A program made the position numbers and the translations under genes. Below, piece after piece: positions 45,901 through 54,806 of a stretch of 64,000 nucleotides of DNA. Source of the stretch: SIAF01 sp046152955 (GTDB lineage Bacteria > Planctomycetota > Planctomycetia > Planctomycetales > Planctomycetaceae); contig JBJXGA010000352.1 of assembly GCA_046152955.1 (NCBI GenBank), forward strand, positions 10,763 to 74,762, given 5' to 3'. Under the pieces are notes generated by a model that was given only the letters and a program-made list of their open reading frames with translations, was not told the origin of the DNA and did not search any database. Each line of letters starts with the position of its first letter. Position 1 is the stretch's first letter.

Positions 45901-47024
45901 GGGTCGGTTTTTCCGTCAAACGCCTCGGGGGGCATGTAGCGAAGGGTTCCCAGGACATCGCCGGTCTGCGTCAGATCCTGCTGATCGTCCGCCTTGGCCA
46001 GGCCAAAATCGGTCACCCAGACCGTCCCGGCAGTGTCCAACAGCAGATTGGATGGCTTGATGTCGCGATGCAGGATGCCATGACAGTGCGCGTATTCCAA
46101 GGCGTCGGCGACCTGGCGACCGATATGGGCCACGCTTTGCCAATACGTGCGCGGAGTTTGTGAGGTCCCCCGCCGCGGGTCGCCTGCTCCCGGCAGCGTG
46201 ATGGATGTGTTGGAAACCATCGCCGCATCCCCGAGGCGCCCCGATCCCGTGGTGCCCGGTAAAGCACCGCTGAAAGGAAAGCCGCCCATCGCGGGCTGTC
46301 GCAATTTGGCGTCCGGCGGTGCGACGATTTCGGGAGGCTCCACCTCGTCGGCTTCTGTGGATTGCTGATCCGTGTTAGGGATCAACGTCTGCGCCAGACT
46401 GGCCCCCTTCCCACCGCGCTGGGAAACGTGCAGTTCTCCGGCCGTTGGCATGCTCGTCCAGGTTTGCGCCGCGCCAGGAGGCAGTCGCTGCATGTCGTTC
46501 AGCACGGCTTTCAGGCTCAAGCCTTCAATGAACTGCATGACATAATACGGCACGCCATGATGTTCCCCCACGCCAAACACCGGGACAATGTTGGTGTGGT
46601 GCAATTGGGCTGCCGAGCGGGCTTCGCGCTCAAAGCGGGCTTTCTGTTTGGGACGTTGCAACGCGGCGCTGGGGAGCAGCTTCAAGGCCACCTGCCGACC
46701 CAGCGAGACCTGTTCGGCCTCATAGACGATGCCCATGCCGCCGTGGCCGATTTCCCGGAGAATCCGATAATCCCCAAGCTGCTTCAGGGAGGCTTCCGTT
46801 CCCCGTGTGTCCACGGTCGTCCGAACGTCGTCGTCTGCCTCGTCGGCGACCGTCAAGTCTTCGGCCAACGCCGCTGCAGCAAGGACTCTCTGGATCTGAG
46901 AAGCGAGCTGGGGATGTCGTTCGGTGTATTCCCTCAGTTGCGGCCGCTCTCCTCGACGGAAGCGTTTCATGAACTCGGCTTCAATCGATTGAAGGAGTTC
47001 CGACTGGGACTCAGAAGTGGACAA
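42918..47024 (-). CDS. Membrane Ser/Thr protein kinase with sixteen WD40 repeats
   Basis: The longest frame gives 1368 aa from a TTG at 47024; the first ATG is residue 19, which is inside the conserved N-terminal FMKRFRRGERPQL. Kinase domain about 84-455: GHGGMG loop, Lys 115, HRDIKPSN (319-326), DFG 339-341. A 110-residue low-complexity insert (about 182-293) sits between the hinge and the catalytic loop. One membrane helix (481-508) is followed by a coiled-coil and sixteen 42-residue WD40 units (about 620-1310), each FSPDGRRVVTAS-D-TARVWDA-TG; probably two or more propellers. The repeats would lie outside the cytoplasm. Ligand unknown; planctomycetes encode many such kinases. Confidence 0.95.
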   Translation of the reverse strand: MSTSESQSELLQSIEAEFMKRFRRGERPQLREYTERHPQLASQIQRVLAAAALAEDLTVADEADDDVRTTVDTRGTEASLKQLGDYRILREIGHGGMGIVYEAEQVSLGRQVALKLLPSAALQRPKQKARFEREARSAAQLHHTNIVPVFGVGEHHGVPYYVMQFIEGLSLKAVLNDMQRLPPGAAQTWTSMPTAGELHVSQRGGKGASLAQTLIPNTDQQSTEADEVEPPEIVAPPDAKLRQPAMGGFPFSGALPGTTGSGRLGDAAMVSNTSITLPGAGDPRRGTSQTPRTYWQSVAHIGRQVADALEYAHCHGILHRDIKPSNLLLDTAGTVWVTDFGLAKADDQQDLTQTGDVLGTLRYMPPEAFDGKTDPRSDVYSLGLTLYELLAFRPAFDERERQRLIKQVTTAIPPRLDRLNERLPRDLVTIVHKAIERDPSHRYPSAAAFSADLQRFLDDEPIHARRVSPVEQFQRWRRHNPLVAGLLAAVALLLIGVAGVSLVAAVHIAGARDEARRNSHAALEAKENESTQRKLADDNARESRQRLVRMHVTNGNRLLDEGDLFGALPWLTAALQLDDSELSRSAAHRTRLGGVLAQTPRLSQMVYHDKEVESAAFSPDGQRVVTASRDHTARVWNAFTGEAITPPLRHNHVVWKAAFSPDGRRILTASHDGTARVWNAGNGQPVSPPLMHQGAVQDASFSPNGRQVVTAGTDGTARLWDAATGEPLCPPLRHASWLEAVAFSPGGQSVVTASNDCTAQVWDAATGRPVGPALQHAAAVTCAAFSPDSRRVITGSNDHSAKLWDAVTGQSVGRPLEHDDRLIRAVFSPCGTYVSTASYDRTARVWDATSGVPVAPPLKHRNSVRYASFSPDSRYLVTASYDHTAMVWEVATGESVTPPLDHNFLVTCAFFSPDGRRIVTASGDRTMRIWEIAGRREAPLSVRHESGATYVAFSADARHLLTASSDGTAQVWSVATGQPVTPPLRHTAPVVQACFSPDCRRVLTASDDRTARVWEIATGQPLTPPLTHHSRVLQGAFASAGDRVLTVSGDGQGRLWDAQTGAPLKPSLELGGVLHGAWFSPNAHRLVTAGSDGTAKVWDVTTGNLQTPPLPHEGTVEEASFSPDGRRVVTASADFSARVWDAETGAPLTPPLRHGAGVAYASFSPDGRRVVTGCRQGTARVWDASTGEPITPFLKNGMGLIRARFSPDGRWVATGGSGDYSARLWDAATGESLSPPLRHRGWVHHLAFSPDGLWLATGCHDGTTKIWPLPVPDPRPMEDLGLMARLLAGQRLDETDSLVEFAPADQRQALVQLQPRYPADFTVSPQESSAWHWHEAEACLREQNLPAAMLHLHQGGWLRPLLIPGIVP

Positions 47025-47265
47025 TCGTCAGGCTCGGCGAAGGGTGAGGGGGAACGCGATGGGTGACTGCCGCGCGCGGGGAACCTCGCGCCCGATACGA
47101 GCTGTTGGCGACCGGCGACCCGGTCATCGTTTCACCACCCAGGGGGCGGGATCACCTGGCAGCGCACAGAACGATTCAACAAATCCCCTGGTCGAAGACG
47201 GGCCGGCCCGCCGGACTCAATATTGGTTGTAACGCCAGGGGATCAAAAAGTGAATGCCGCACGAC

Positions 47266-48153
47266 TTAGCGGTCGTTTGGCCGATTCGCCTGGCTGGCCC
47301 GGTCCTTGGCGGCGTCGGCATTGACCTTGTCCTTCAGATCGATGCCGATGTTGACCAGCGCCTGGCGGACGGCGCGGGCCATCGCCGTGTTCCCCGCCAG
47401 CGAGGTGTGTGGATCGGACTCGGCGCGGGTCATCGCGCTCAATTCGTAGTTCTCCACTCTGCCGCTGGTCCACACGAGTTTGACCGAAACGTTCAGGCTG
47501 CAGGTGATCCCCTCGTCGTAGTCGAGTGGCAAGTCGCTGGGGGGACAGGGGAAGATGGAGCGTGGCGGGCGGTCCAGATCGTTGTTCAGGGGGCGCATCG
47601 GCGGGGGAGTCGGGAGTGCCGCGCCGCTCTGTTTTGCCTCGGCGAGCTTCTTTTCATACTCCAGGTCGGCCATCCGCTGGCGGTGGCGATCGTCGGCTTG
47701 TTTCCGGTCCGCCGCCTGGCGCGCCTGCTTGGCTTTCACCGCGTCGTCCTTGCGCATCGACGCTTGATTGAGAACGACTCGGAACGAGTGCAGCTTCAGT
47801 TCCGCTTCCCTGGGGCGGTCTCGTCCTTCTCCCAATTCGTGCCGCATTGACTGCGCCAACAATTCGGGAATCGCGGGGGTGAAATTCTCCGCGGAAAAAA
47901 AGACGATCCCAAAATGGGAGGCGTCGGGATCGTCCGATCCCTGATAGTGTTTTCGCTCCCAATCGGGACGTGCGTCGAGGAATTTCACCTGAAATCGCTC
48001 GGATTCCACGGTGGCCGTCAAGGGGGGAACCGCGTAGACCGGCCCGACCAGCGCCGCCGGGTCGCTCTGGCAGCCGCAACAGAGCGACCACAGAATGCCG
48101 AGGACGATTTCCCGGACGTTCCCTGGTTGCCGACTCGGACTGACAGTCTGCAT
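47266..48153 (-). CDS. Lipoprotein of unknown function
   Basis: 295 aa. Signal region REIVLGILWSLCCGC ends in a lipobox-like LCCGC, so it is probably lipid-anchored. After a beta-rich part (ERFQVKFLDARPDWERKHYQ, FGIVFFSAENFTP), a long charged coiled coil (AVKAKQARQAADRKQADDRHRQR...) leads to a C-terminal domain (ITCSLNVSVKLVWTSGRVENYELSAMTR). No family recognised. It lies between the WD40 kinase and the prkA set, same strand as the kinase. Confidence 0.75.
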   Translation of the reverse strand: MQTVSPSRQPGNVREIVLGILWSLCCGCQSDPAALVGPVYAVPPLTATVESERFQVKFLDARPDWERKHYQGSDDPDASHFGIVFFSAENFTPAIPELLAQSMRHELGEGRDRPREAELKLHSFRVVLNQASMRKDDAVKAKQARQAADRKQADDRHRQRMADLEYEKKLAEAKQSGAALPTPPPMRPLNNDLDRPPRSIFPCPPSDLPLDYDEGITCSLNVSVKLVWTSGRVENYELSAMTRAESDPHTSLAGNTAMARAVRQALVNIGIDLKDKVNADAAKDRASQANRPNDR

Positions 48154-48706
48154 GTGGACCCCGTGGCATGGCCCAAAATACCTGGTGGCATGGGGTTCGT
48201 CCCCGGTGAGACAAGACCGCGCGGCGGAGTATGCCAGAGCGGGGAAATCACATCAAGTGGAATTGTCCAGTGAATTTCAGGAAATTCCGAGGAGAATTCC
48301 AGCTCTGTGAAGGAGCTTCGCGCACGGGGAAAATCGACGCGAAATCCCGCCAAGACAAAGACTTTGCGCTGGCGCTGGGCACGGGCGGACGGAGCGGTTC
48401 CGCGGGAGGGCCGCGGATCGGTCTTGCAAGGATTTCACACTGTGGGGATAATTGAGTGTACACAACCATTCCGGCGATCGTCGCAGGAGACTCTCGCCCG
48501 AGCAGTTCCAGGCTTCCACAGTCTGGCGAACCGACCCCCCATTTTACAAATTGGTGAACCGGCCAGGGATGGCCACATCTTCCCCGCTGCCAAATTCTCT
48601 CCCAGAGACAGCAGACGCGGGGGTTTTCCCTGCGCCAGTGGAGGCCTCACTTCGAGGAGATGTTTAGGAACGACTCCTGACCCGCGATGCATAAGGAGAC
48701 GATCTC
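48154..48706. other. 553-base spacer upstream of prkA, no gene seen
   Basis: No frame looks coding. The exact palindrome GAATTTCAGGAAATTC lies at 48272-48287 and could be a regulator site for prkA or the divergent lipoprotein. An AAGGAG (48693-48698) before the GTG start of prkA is the ribosome site. Confidence 0.4.
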
Positions 48707-50758
48707 GTGGCAGACGGAAGGGCAATTCTCACCGACATCAGTCAACGCAAGAACCCAGAGGTCTATCGGCACGAACACTGGGAAGGATCGTTCACCGATT
48801 ATCTGGACATCGTATTGCGCCAGCCGGCTGTGACGCGGAACGCATTCCAGCGGCTGTACGACATGGTCGTTTCCTGCGAGGCCTATCCGCTGGAGGGGAC
48901 CAAGGAGAATCTGGTCCGGTACAGCTTCTTTGACGATCCGGACAACGGCGGCCGCGACGCGATCTTTGGCCTGACCAAGCCGCTGATGGAACTGGTGAAC
49001 GTCTTCAAGAGCGCCGCGCTGGGCTACGGCAGCGAGCGTCGCGTGCTGCTCCTGCACGGCCCGGTCGGCAGTTCCAAAAGCACGATCGCTCGTCTGTTGA
49101 AGCGCGGGTTGGAGCGGTACAGCCAGACCGACGCGGGGGCCTTGTATTCCTACGGCTGGAAGGAAACCGACGGCGCCGTGACCTGGTGCCCGATGCGCGA
49201 GGAGCCGCTGCATCTGATTCCCGTGGAAGATCGGCCGGAAGTCGCCACCAAACTCAATCAGCGTTCGCCCGAAGAACCGGGAGTCCACCGGGTGGAAATC
49301 GCGGGCGACCTCTGCCCGCTGTGCCGGTTCATGTACAACGAACGAATGAAAGTGGCCCAGGGAGACTGGACCAAGGTCATGGAAGACATCGTCGTCCGGC
49401 GAGTGTTTCTCTCGGAACAGGACCGGGTGGGGATCGGCACCTTCCAGCCCAAGGACGAAAAGAACCAGGACTCCACCGAACTGACCGGCGACATCAACTA
49501 TCGCAAGATCGCCGAGTTCGGCAGCGAGAGCGACCCGCGGGCGTTCAACTTTGACGGTGAGTTCAATATCGCCAACCGCGGCCTGATTGAATTCATCGAA
49601 GTCCTGAAACTCGACGTCGCCTTTCTGTACGACCTGTTGGGAGCTTCGCAGGAACACAAGATCAAGCCCAAGAAGTTCCCGCAGACCGACATCGACGCGG
49701 TGATCATCGGCCACACCAACGAGCCGGAATACCGCAAACTGCAATCGAACGAGTTCATGGAGGCGCTTCGCGACCGGACGGTCAAGATCGATGTCCCCTA
49801 CGTCACGCGCCTCAGTGATGAAGTCCAAATTTACGAAAAGGACTACAACACCCGCCGCGTGCGCGGCAAACACATCGCCCCGCACACGCTGGAGACGGCC
49901 GCCATGTGGGCCGTGCTGACCCGGCTGGAGGAACCCAAGAACGCCGGACTGACCGTGCTGCAGAAGCTGAAGCTGTACAACGGCAAGACGCTGCCGGGCT
50001 TCACTCAGGACAATGTCGATCAGCTTCGATCGGAAGCCCGTTCGGAGGGGATGCAGGGGATTTCCCCGCGCTACGTGCAGGACAAAATATCCAACGCGCT
50101 GGTCTCCAACGCCAAGTCGAGCAACCTCAACCCGTTCATGGTGATGAACGAACTGGAGAACGGACTCAGGCACCATTCGCTGATCCCCAACGAGGAGATC
50201 CGCGATCAGTACCGCCAGTTGATCCAGGTGGTCAAGAACGAGTACACCGACATCGTGAAAAACGAAGTCCAGCGGGCGATCGCCGCCGACGAGGAGGCGC
50301 TCACGCGTTTGTGCTCCAACTATATCGACAACGTCAAGGCCTACACCCAAAAGGAGAAGGTGAAGAACAAGTTCACCGGCCAGTCGGAACAGCCCGACGA
50401 GCGACTGATGCGGGCCATCGAGCAGCGAATCGACATTCCCGAATCGCGCAAGGATGATTTCCGCCGCGAGATCATGAACTACATCGGGGCTCTGTCGCTG
50501 GATGGCAAGAGCTTCAACTACAAGACCAATGAGCGGCTTCAAAAGGCACTGGAGTTGAAGCTGTTCGAGGACCAAAAGGACACGATCAAGCTCACCAGCC
50601 TGGTCTCCAACGTGGTCGACAAGGACACACAGGAAAAGATCGACATCGTCAAAGGGCGGCTGATTCGCGACCACGGCTACGACGAAGAATCGGCGACCGA
50701 CGTGTTGCAGTACGTCGCGAGCATCTTTGCACGCGGGGATGCCAAGGGAAATAACTGA
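48707..50758 (+). CDS. prkA: PrkA-type serine protein kinase with AAA domain
   Basis: 683 aa from a GTG with AAGGAG eight bases before. Residues about 25-400 are the PrkA AAA+ domain: Walker A HGPVGSSKST (117-126), a CPLC pair about residue 205, then the Walker B/sensor region (NRGLIEFIEVLK). The C-terminus is the PrkA kinase-like domain. PrkA (YeaG in E. coli) is a stress-linked AAA/Ser-kinase. The gene is separated by one base from the DUF444 gene, and spoVR follows: the classic prkA-yeaH-spoVR set of starvation response genes. Confidence 0.95.
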   Translation: MADGRAILTDISQRKNPEVYRHEHWEGSFTDYLDIVLRQPAVTRNAFQRLYDMVVSCEAYPLEGTKENLVRYSFFDDPDNGGRDAIFGLTKPLMELVNVFKSAALGYGSERRVLLLHGPVGSSKSTIARLLKRGLERYSQTDAGALYSYGWKETDGAVTWCPMREEPLHLIPVEDRPEVATKLNQRSPEEPGVHRVEIAGDLCPLCRFMYNERMKVAQGDWTKVMEDIVVRRVFLSEQDRVGIGTFQPKDEKNQDSTELTGDINYRKIAEFGSESDPRAFNFDGEFNIANRGLIEFIEVLKLDVAFLYDLLGASQEHKIKPKKFPQTDIDAVIIGHTNEPEYRKLQSNEFMEALRDRTVKIDVPYVTRLSDEVQIYEKDYNTRRVRGKHIAPHTLETAAMWAVLTRLEEPKNAGLTVLQKLKLYNGKTLPGFTQDNVDQLRSEARSEGMQGISPRYVQDKISNALVSNAKSSNLNPFMVMNELENGLRHHSLIPNEEIRDQYRQLIQVVKNEYTDIVKNEVQRAIAADEEALTRLCSNYIDNVKAYTQKEKVKNKFTGQSEQPDERLMRAIEQRIDIPESRKDDFRREIMNYIGALSLDGKSFNYKTNERLQKALELKLFEDQKDTIKLTSLVSNVVDKDTQEKIDIVKGRLIRDHGYDEESATDVLQYVASIFARGDAKGNN

Positions 50759-50759
50759 C

Positions 50760-51866
50760 ATGTCCCGCGCCATCGATCACGACCTGCAGCGCTTCAAACA
50801 GATTGTCCGCGGAAAAGTCCGCGGAAATCTGAAGAAGTACATTACGCAAGGGGAGATGATCGGCCGCCAGGGGAAGGAATTCGTCTCAATTCCGATTCCC
50901 AACATCGAAATCCCGCACTTTCGCCACGGACAGAAAGGTTCCGGCGGGGTCGGTCAGGGTGAAGGGGATATCGGGACTCCCATCGGTCGCGGACAGAATG
51001 ACCCGGATGGAGCGGGGGAAGCGGGGGACCAGCCCGGTCAGCACATTCGCGAAGTGGAGGTGTCGCTCGAAGAGTTGGCGCAGATGCTGGCCGACGAACT
51101 GGAATTGCCCCGCATCGAACCCAAGGGAAAGAAAACGCTCTCGACCGAAAAAGACAAGTACAGCAGTATCCGCCGCACCGGTCCGGAATCGCTGCGGCAC
51201 CTCAAGCGGACGTATAAGAAAGCCCTGAAGCGCCTGATCGCCGCCGACCAGTACGACCCGTCGCATCCAATCATCATCCCCGAACGGGAGGATCGGCTGT
51301 ATCGGAGTTGGAAGACGACGACCAAACCCGAGGCGAACGCCGCCGTGATTTACCTGATGGACGTCTCTGGGTCGATGAACGACGATCAGAAAGAGATCGT
51401 CCGGATCGAAGCGTTCTGGATCGACACATGGCTCAAAAGCCAATACGACGGGGTCGACGTCCGGTATGTGATTCATGACGCGGTGGCCCGCGAGGTGGAC
51501 GAAGAGACGTTTTACCACACCCGCGAGAGCGGCGGGACGCGAATTTCTTCCGCCTATCGGGTGGCCCGCGACATCGTGCGACGCGATTTTCCCCCGCAGG
51601 ACTGGAACATCTATTTCTTTCAATTCAGCGATGGAGACAACTGGGGTGAAGACAACAAACAGTGCGTGGACCTTCTGATCGAAGACCTGCTCCCCGCCTG
51701 CAATCTGTTCTGTTATGGGCAGGTGGAGAGCCCCTATGGATCGGGTGAGTACATTCGCGAACTCCGCGGAATTCAGGACGACTGGGACCGCCTGACGCTC
51801 TCCGAAATTGAGGACAAAGAGGCCATTTACGACTCCATTCGTTTGTTTTTGGGAAAGGGAAAGTAG
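50760..51866 (+). CDS. DUF444/YeaH family protein with von Willebrand A fold
   Basis: 368 aa; the ATG at 50760 follows the prkA stop by one base. The N-terminus (IDHDLQRFKQIVRGKVRGNLKKYITQGEMIGRQGKEFVSIPIPNIEIPHF) and a Gly-rich stretch (about 60-95) are DUF444 features. A MIDAS at about residue 200 (YLMDVSGSMNDDQK) marks the vWA-like core. The family always accompanies PrkA and SpoVR and probably forms a complex with the kinase; its biochemical role is not settled. Confidence 0.94.
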   Translation: MSRAIDHDLQRFKQIVRGKVRGNLKKYITQGEMIGRQGKEFVSIPIPNIEIPHFRHGQKGSGGVGQGEGDIGTPIGRGQNDPDGAGEAGDQPGQHIREVEVSLEELAQMLADELELPRIEPKGKKTLSTEKDKYSSIRRTGPESLRHLKRTYKKALKRLIAADQYDPSHPIIIPEREDRLYRSWKTTTKPEANAAVIYLMDVSGSMNDDQKEIVRIEAFWIDTWLKSQYDGVDVRYVIHDAVAREVDEETFYHTRESGGTRISSAYRVARDIVRRDFPPQDWNIYFFQFSDGDNWGEDNKQCVDLLIEDLLPACNLFCYGQVESPYGSGEYIRELRGIQDDWDRLTLSEIEDKEAIYDSIRLFLGKGK

Positions 51867-51961
51867 CCCGCCAGAGCGGCGGTGCGCTCTGGGGGAAATT
51901 CAAATCACTGGTTTTTCAGGTTCCGCGCGCGGAGCGTGCGGTGGATTAAGGAACTTTCGTT

Positions 51962-52492
51962 ATGAGCAGGATGCTCGCGAGTGCCGTGCTGGCTGCATGT
52001 TTTTCCGGATGCATCGGGGTTGGTCCCCATGACGTATACACGTTTGAAGAAGGGAACAAGGTTTCCACGGACGTGCTGGACTACAACTCGCTCGGTCGTT
52101 ACCTGGCAATTCACGCCAAAGGGCGCCCCGGCTGGTATGTCTTGAAGTTCGATATCCCCGAGGGGAACTTTGAGCAGGAGTTCAGAACCTCTGAGGGGGC
52201 GCTCTCCGCCTGGTATTTGCCCCCGATCGCTCCGGACCGAGTGAACGCCCCGGACGAAAAGTCGGCGCCGGACCTGCCCATGTTTGCGGCTGATCCGGAG
52301 AATGCGCAGTTCAATGGCCGGGTGGTGCGGTTGGAGGGGCTGGTGAGCATGAAGGGCAAAGAATCGGTCGTCAATTATCTGTCCCTCGATCTGAAGTCCC
52401 AGGATCAGCCCGAAACGAATTTGAAAGGAAAAATGCGGCGCGAGAAGCACTTTGTCCGGTTTGAGATGCCCCCCATGTCCCCCGTCGAATGA
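51962..52492 (+). CDS. Small lipoprotein inside the prkA-spoVR set
   Basis: 176 aa. Signal peptide and lipobox are MLASAVLAACFSGC, giving an anchored protein with mature start near Cys 17. The body is beta-rich (YLAIHAKGRPGWYVLKFDIP, FNGRVVRLEGLV). No family recognised. It lies 95 bases after the DUF444 gene and about 65 before spoVR, same strand, so probably in the same operon, which is not usual for this set. Confidence 0.7.
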   Translation: MSRMLASAVLAACFSGCIGVGPHDVYTFEEGNKVSTDVLDYNSLGRYLAIHAKGRPGWYVLKFDIPEGNFEQEFRTSEGALSAWYLPPIAPDRVNAPDEKSAPDLPMFAADPENAQFNGRVVRLEGLVSMKGKESVVNYLSLDLKSQDQPETNLKGKMRREKHFVRFEMPPMSPVE

Positions 52493-52557
52493 TTGCCGGT
52501 TCCCGCAGCGCCAGTCTCCGAACGGCTGGCCTGCGCGGTTTTGCCTGAGACTTGACC

Positions 52558-54090
52558 ATGCCTGCCTTGTCCATCCACCGTCCGTTGCCGGCTGACATCG
52601 CCGCCGCCCAGGAGACGATGGAAGGGATTGCGCGCGATTACGGCCTCGATTTTTTTCCGACGATTTTCGAGGTCCTGGACTACGACGAAATCAGCATGGT
52701 CGCCGCTTATGGCGGCTTTCCCGTGCGGTATCCGCACTGGCGGTTCGGCGCGCAGTACGAAGAACTGACCAAGAGCTACGCCTATGGCCTCTCGAAAATC
52801 TACGAGATGGTCATCAACACCGATCCGTGCTACGCCTACCTCCTGGCGTGCAATCCGATGCTCGACCAGAAACTGGTCATCGCGCACGTCTACGGGCACT
52901 GCGATTTTTTCAAGAACAATGCCTGGTTTTCCCAGACGAATCGGCGGATGCTCGATCAGATGGCCAACCATGCCGCGCGGATCGGGCGGTACATTGATCG
53001 TTTTGGCCATGAAACGGTCGAGGAATTCATCGACGCCTGCCTGTCGATCGAAGATCTGATCGACGTCTACCTGCCGCACATCCGCCGCCGCGAAGCCCCC
53101 ACCTCGCCGGTCGCCAGCGCCCTGATGCCGGAGGGTGAGCGTCCCGTAGAGCAGGAACCGACCGCCACCCGGTTCCGGTCCAAGGATTACATGGACACCT
53201 ACATCAATCCCCCGGACGTGCTCCGCGCCGAGGCGCGCGACCGCGAGCAGCAGGAACAAGACAAGGAACGGAAGCGATCGTTTCCCGACGAACCGCAGCG
53301 CGACGTGCTGTTGTTCCTGCTCGATCATGCGCCGCTCAAGCCGTGGCAGCACGACGTCCTCTCAATCATTCGCGACGAAGCCTATTACTTCGCTCCGCAG
53401 GGTCAAACCAAGATCATGAACGAGGGGTGGGCCAGCTACTGGCACAGCAAAATCATGACCCGCCACGGTTTGACCGACGCCGAGGTCATCGACTACGCCG
53501 ACCACCATTCGGGGACGATGGCCACCAGTCACGGAAGGCTGAATCCCTACAAATTGGGGATCGAACTATTCAAGGACATTGAGGAACGGTGGAATCGCGG
53601 ACAGTTCGGGCCGGAATACGACCTATGCACCGATGCTCGCGAACGGGAACGCTGGGATCGGCAGCTCGGATTGGGTCGGCAAAAAATCTTCGAGGTCCGA
53701 CGCATTCACAACGACGTGACCTTCATCGACACGTTCCTGACCCCGGAATTCTGCGTGCGGCAGCGGATGTTCGAATACGAATTCAACGAGTCGACCAATT
53801 ACTACGAAATCGCCTCGCGCGATTTTCAGCAGATCAAGACCCAGTTGCTCAACGGCCTGACCAACCATGGCCGCCCGTTCATTTTCGTTCAGGACGGAAA
53901 CTACCGGAATCGGGGGGAGTTGTACCTGCTGCATCAGTACGAAGGGATCGAACTCCGCGAAGACTACGCCCGCGATACGCTGGTCAACCTGCACCACCTC
54001 TGGTCGCGACCGGTCCATCTGGAAACGGTCATCGAAGACAAACCGACGATCCTCACGTTTGACGGAGTCCACTCCACGCACGAGAAATAG
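52558..54090 (+). CDS. spoVR: SpoVR family protein
   Basis: The ATG at 52558 was taken; a TTG two codons before is less likely. 510 aa, the family length. Features include GLDFFPTIFEVLDYDEISMVAAYGGFPVRYPHWRFG near the N-terminus, HVYGHCDFFKNN, and the C-terminal block RIHNDVTFIDTFLTPEFC. SpoVR (YcgB in E. coli) is linked to PrkA and DUF444 in starvation or sporulation responses; its biochemical activity is unknown. Genes prkA, DUF444 and spoVR lie together here as in many bacteria. Confidence 0.95.
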   Translation: MPALSIHRPLPADIAAAQETMEGIARDYGLDFFPTIFEVLDYDEISMVAAYGGFPVRYPHWRFGAQYEELTKSYAYGLSKIYEMVINTDPCYAYLLACNPMLDQKLVIAHVYGHCDFFKNNAWFSQTNRRMLDQMANHAARIGRYIDRFGHETVEEFIDACLSIEDLIDVYLPHIRRREAPTSPVASALMPEGERPVEQEPTATRFRSKDYMDTYINPPDVLRAEARDREQQEQDKERKRSFPDEPQRDVLLFLLDHAPLKPWQHDVLSIIRDEAYYFAPQGQTKIMNEGWASYWHSKIMTRHGLTDAEVIDYADHHSGTMATSHGRLNPYKLGIELFKDIEERWNRGQFGPEYDLCTDARERERWDRQLGLGRQKIFEVRRIHNDVTFIDTFLTPEFCVRQRMFEYEFNESTNYYEIASRDFQQIKTQLLNGLTNHGRPFIFVQDGNYRNRGELYLLHQYEGIELREDYARDTLVNLHHLWSRPVHLETVIEDKPTILTFDGVHSTHEK

Positions 54091-54152
54091 CCGCCAGGGG
54101 CTGGACTTTCAGCCTCTGGATGCGAAGAATTCGTAAGAGACAGGAACCCAAA

Positions 54153-54626
54153 ATGATGCTCCCTTCCCTATTCCGATTCACGACTGATCAACCCACCGCC
54201 CCTCAGACCGGACGCTGGGAGGACGATCGCGGCGCAGCCATTGAGGTCGATCTGTCCGCCCTGGAAGGGATGGGGTGCGCCATCCGCGAATTGCGGGGGA
54301 CGCTCCCGCGCCTGGCGGACGCCACGGCAGAGGCGTGGCGCGCCTGGGGTGAGGATCTGTGCCGCCGGGTGACCTACCTGCTCGAACCGCTGGCCCTGCT
54401 GGAAGTCGATTCGCAGACGCCGGGGATCCTGATCCGTTCCTTGCTTTCCGCCAATCACACAGAACCGGCCAGGTACTACGAACTGCGCTCGGAATCCGCC
54501 GGAACGGTCCGCTTGCGCAGGTACGCCGTGGAACCGCATGCCTCCCAGCGGACGCCGCTGGAGTTCCAGGTGACGCTGGAAGTGCTGGAGAAGCTGGCAC
54601 GCGATGTGGCTGAGGCAGGGCGGTAG
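54153..54626 (+). CDS. Hypothetical protein
   Basis: The ATG at 54153 has AGGA seven bases before it and gives 157 aa; an ATG at 54120 would add 11 residues. A compact alpha/beta protein (VDLSALEGMGCAIRELRGTLPRLADAT..., ITYLLEPLALLEVDS, GTVRLRRYAVEPHASQRTPLEFQVTLEVLEKLARD) with no motif I know. It lies after spoVR on the same strand and may be part of that operon. Confidence 0.6.
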   Translation: MMLPSLFRFTTDQPTAPQTGRWEDDRGAAIEVDLSALEGMGCAIRELRGTLPRLADATAEAWRAWGEDLCRRVTYLLEPLALLEVDSQTPGILIRSLLSANHTEPARYYELRSESAGTVRLRRYAVEPHASQRTPLEFQVTLEVLEKLARDVAEAGR

Positions 54627-54806
54627 TGCGCCACGCTCCGCAGATCAGCCGGTGAAGAATCTCGATTGCCCGCCTCCGCTCCGCTTGTCTGAGAGGAGCG
54701 CCCCCTGGCCCGCTACGCGCCGCATCGGACTCGCGTTAGAATGTCTGTCACCGGGCCAGGCAGCTCCTTTGACTTTCATCTGCGCGTTCTTTCAGGAGGA
54801 TTGATG

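Noticed and set aside
43563..46163. 866-codon plus-strand frame
   Set aside because: Antisense to the WD40 repeats of the kinase; its length comes from codon bias and repeat structure.
48647..50773. 708-codon minus-strand frame
   Set aside because: Shadow of prkA, whose Walker A and family motifs are on the plus strand.
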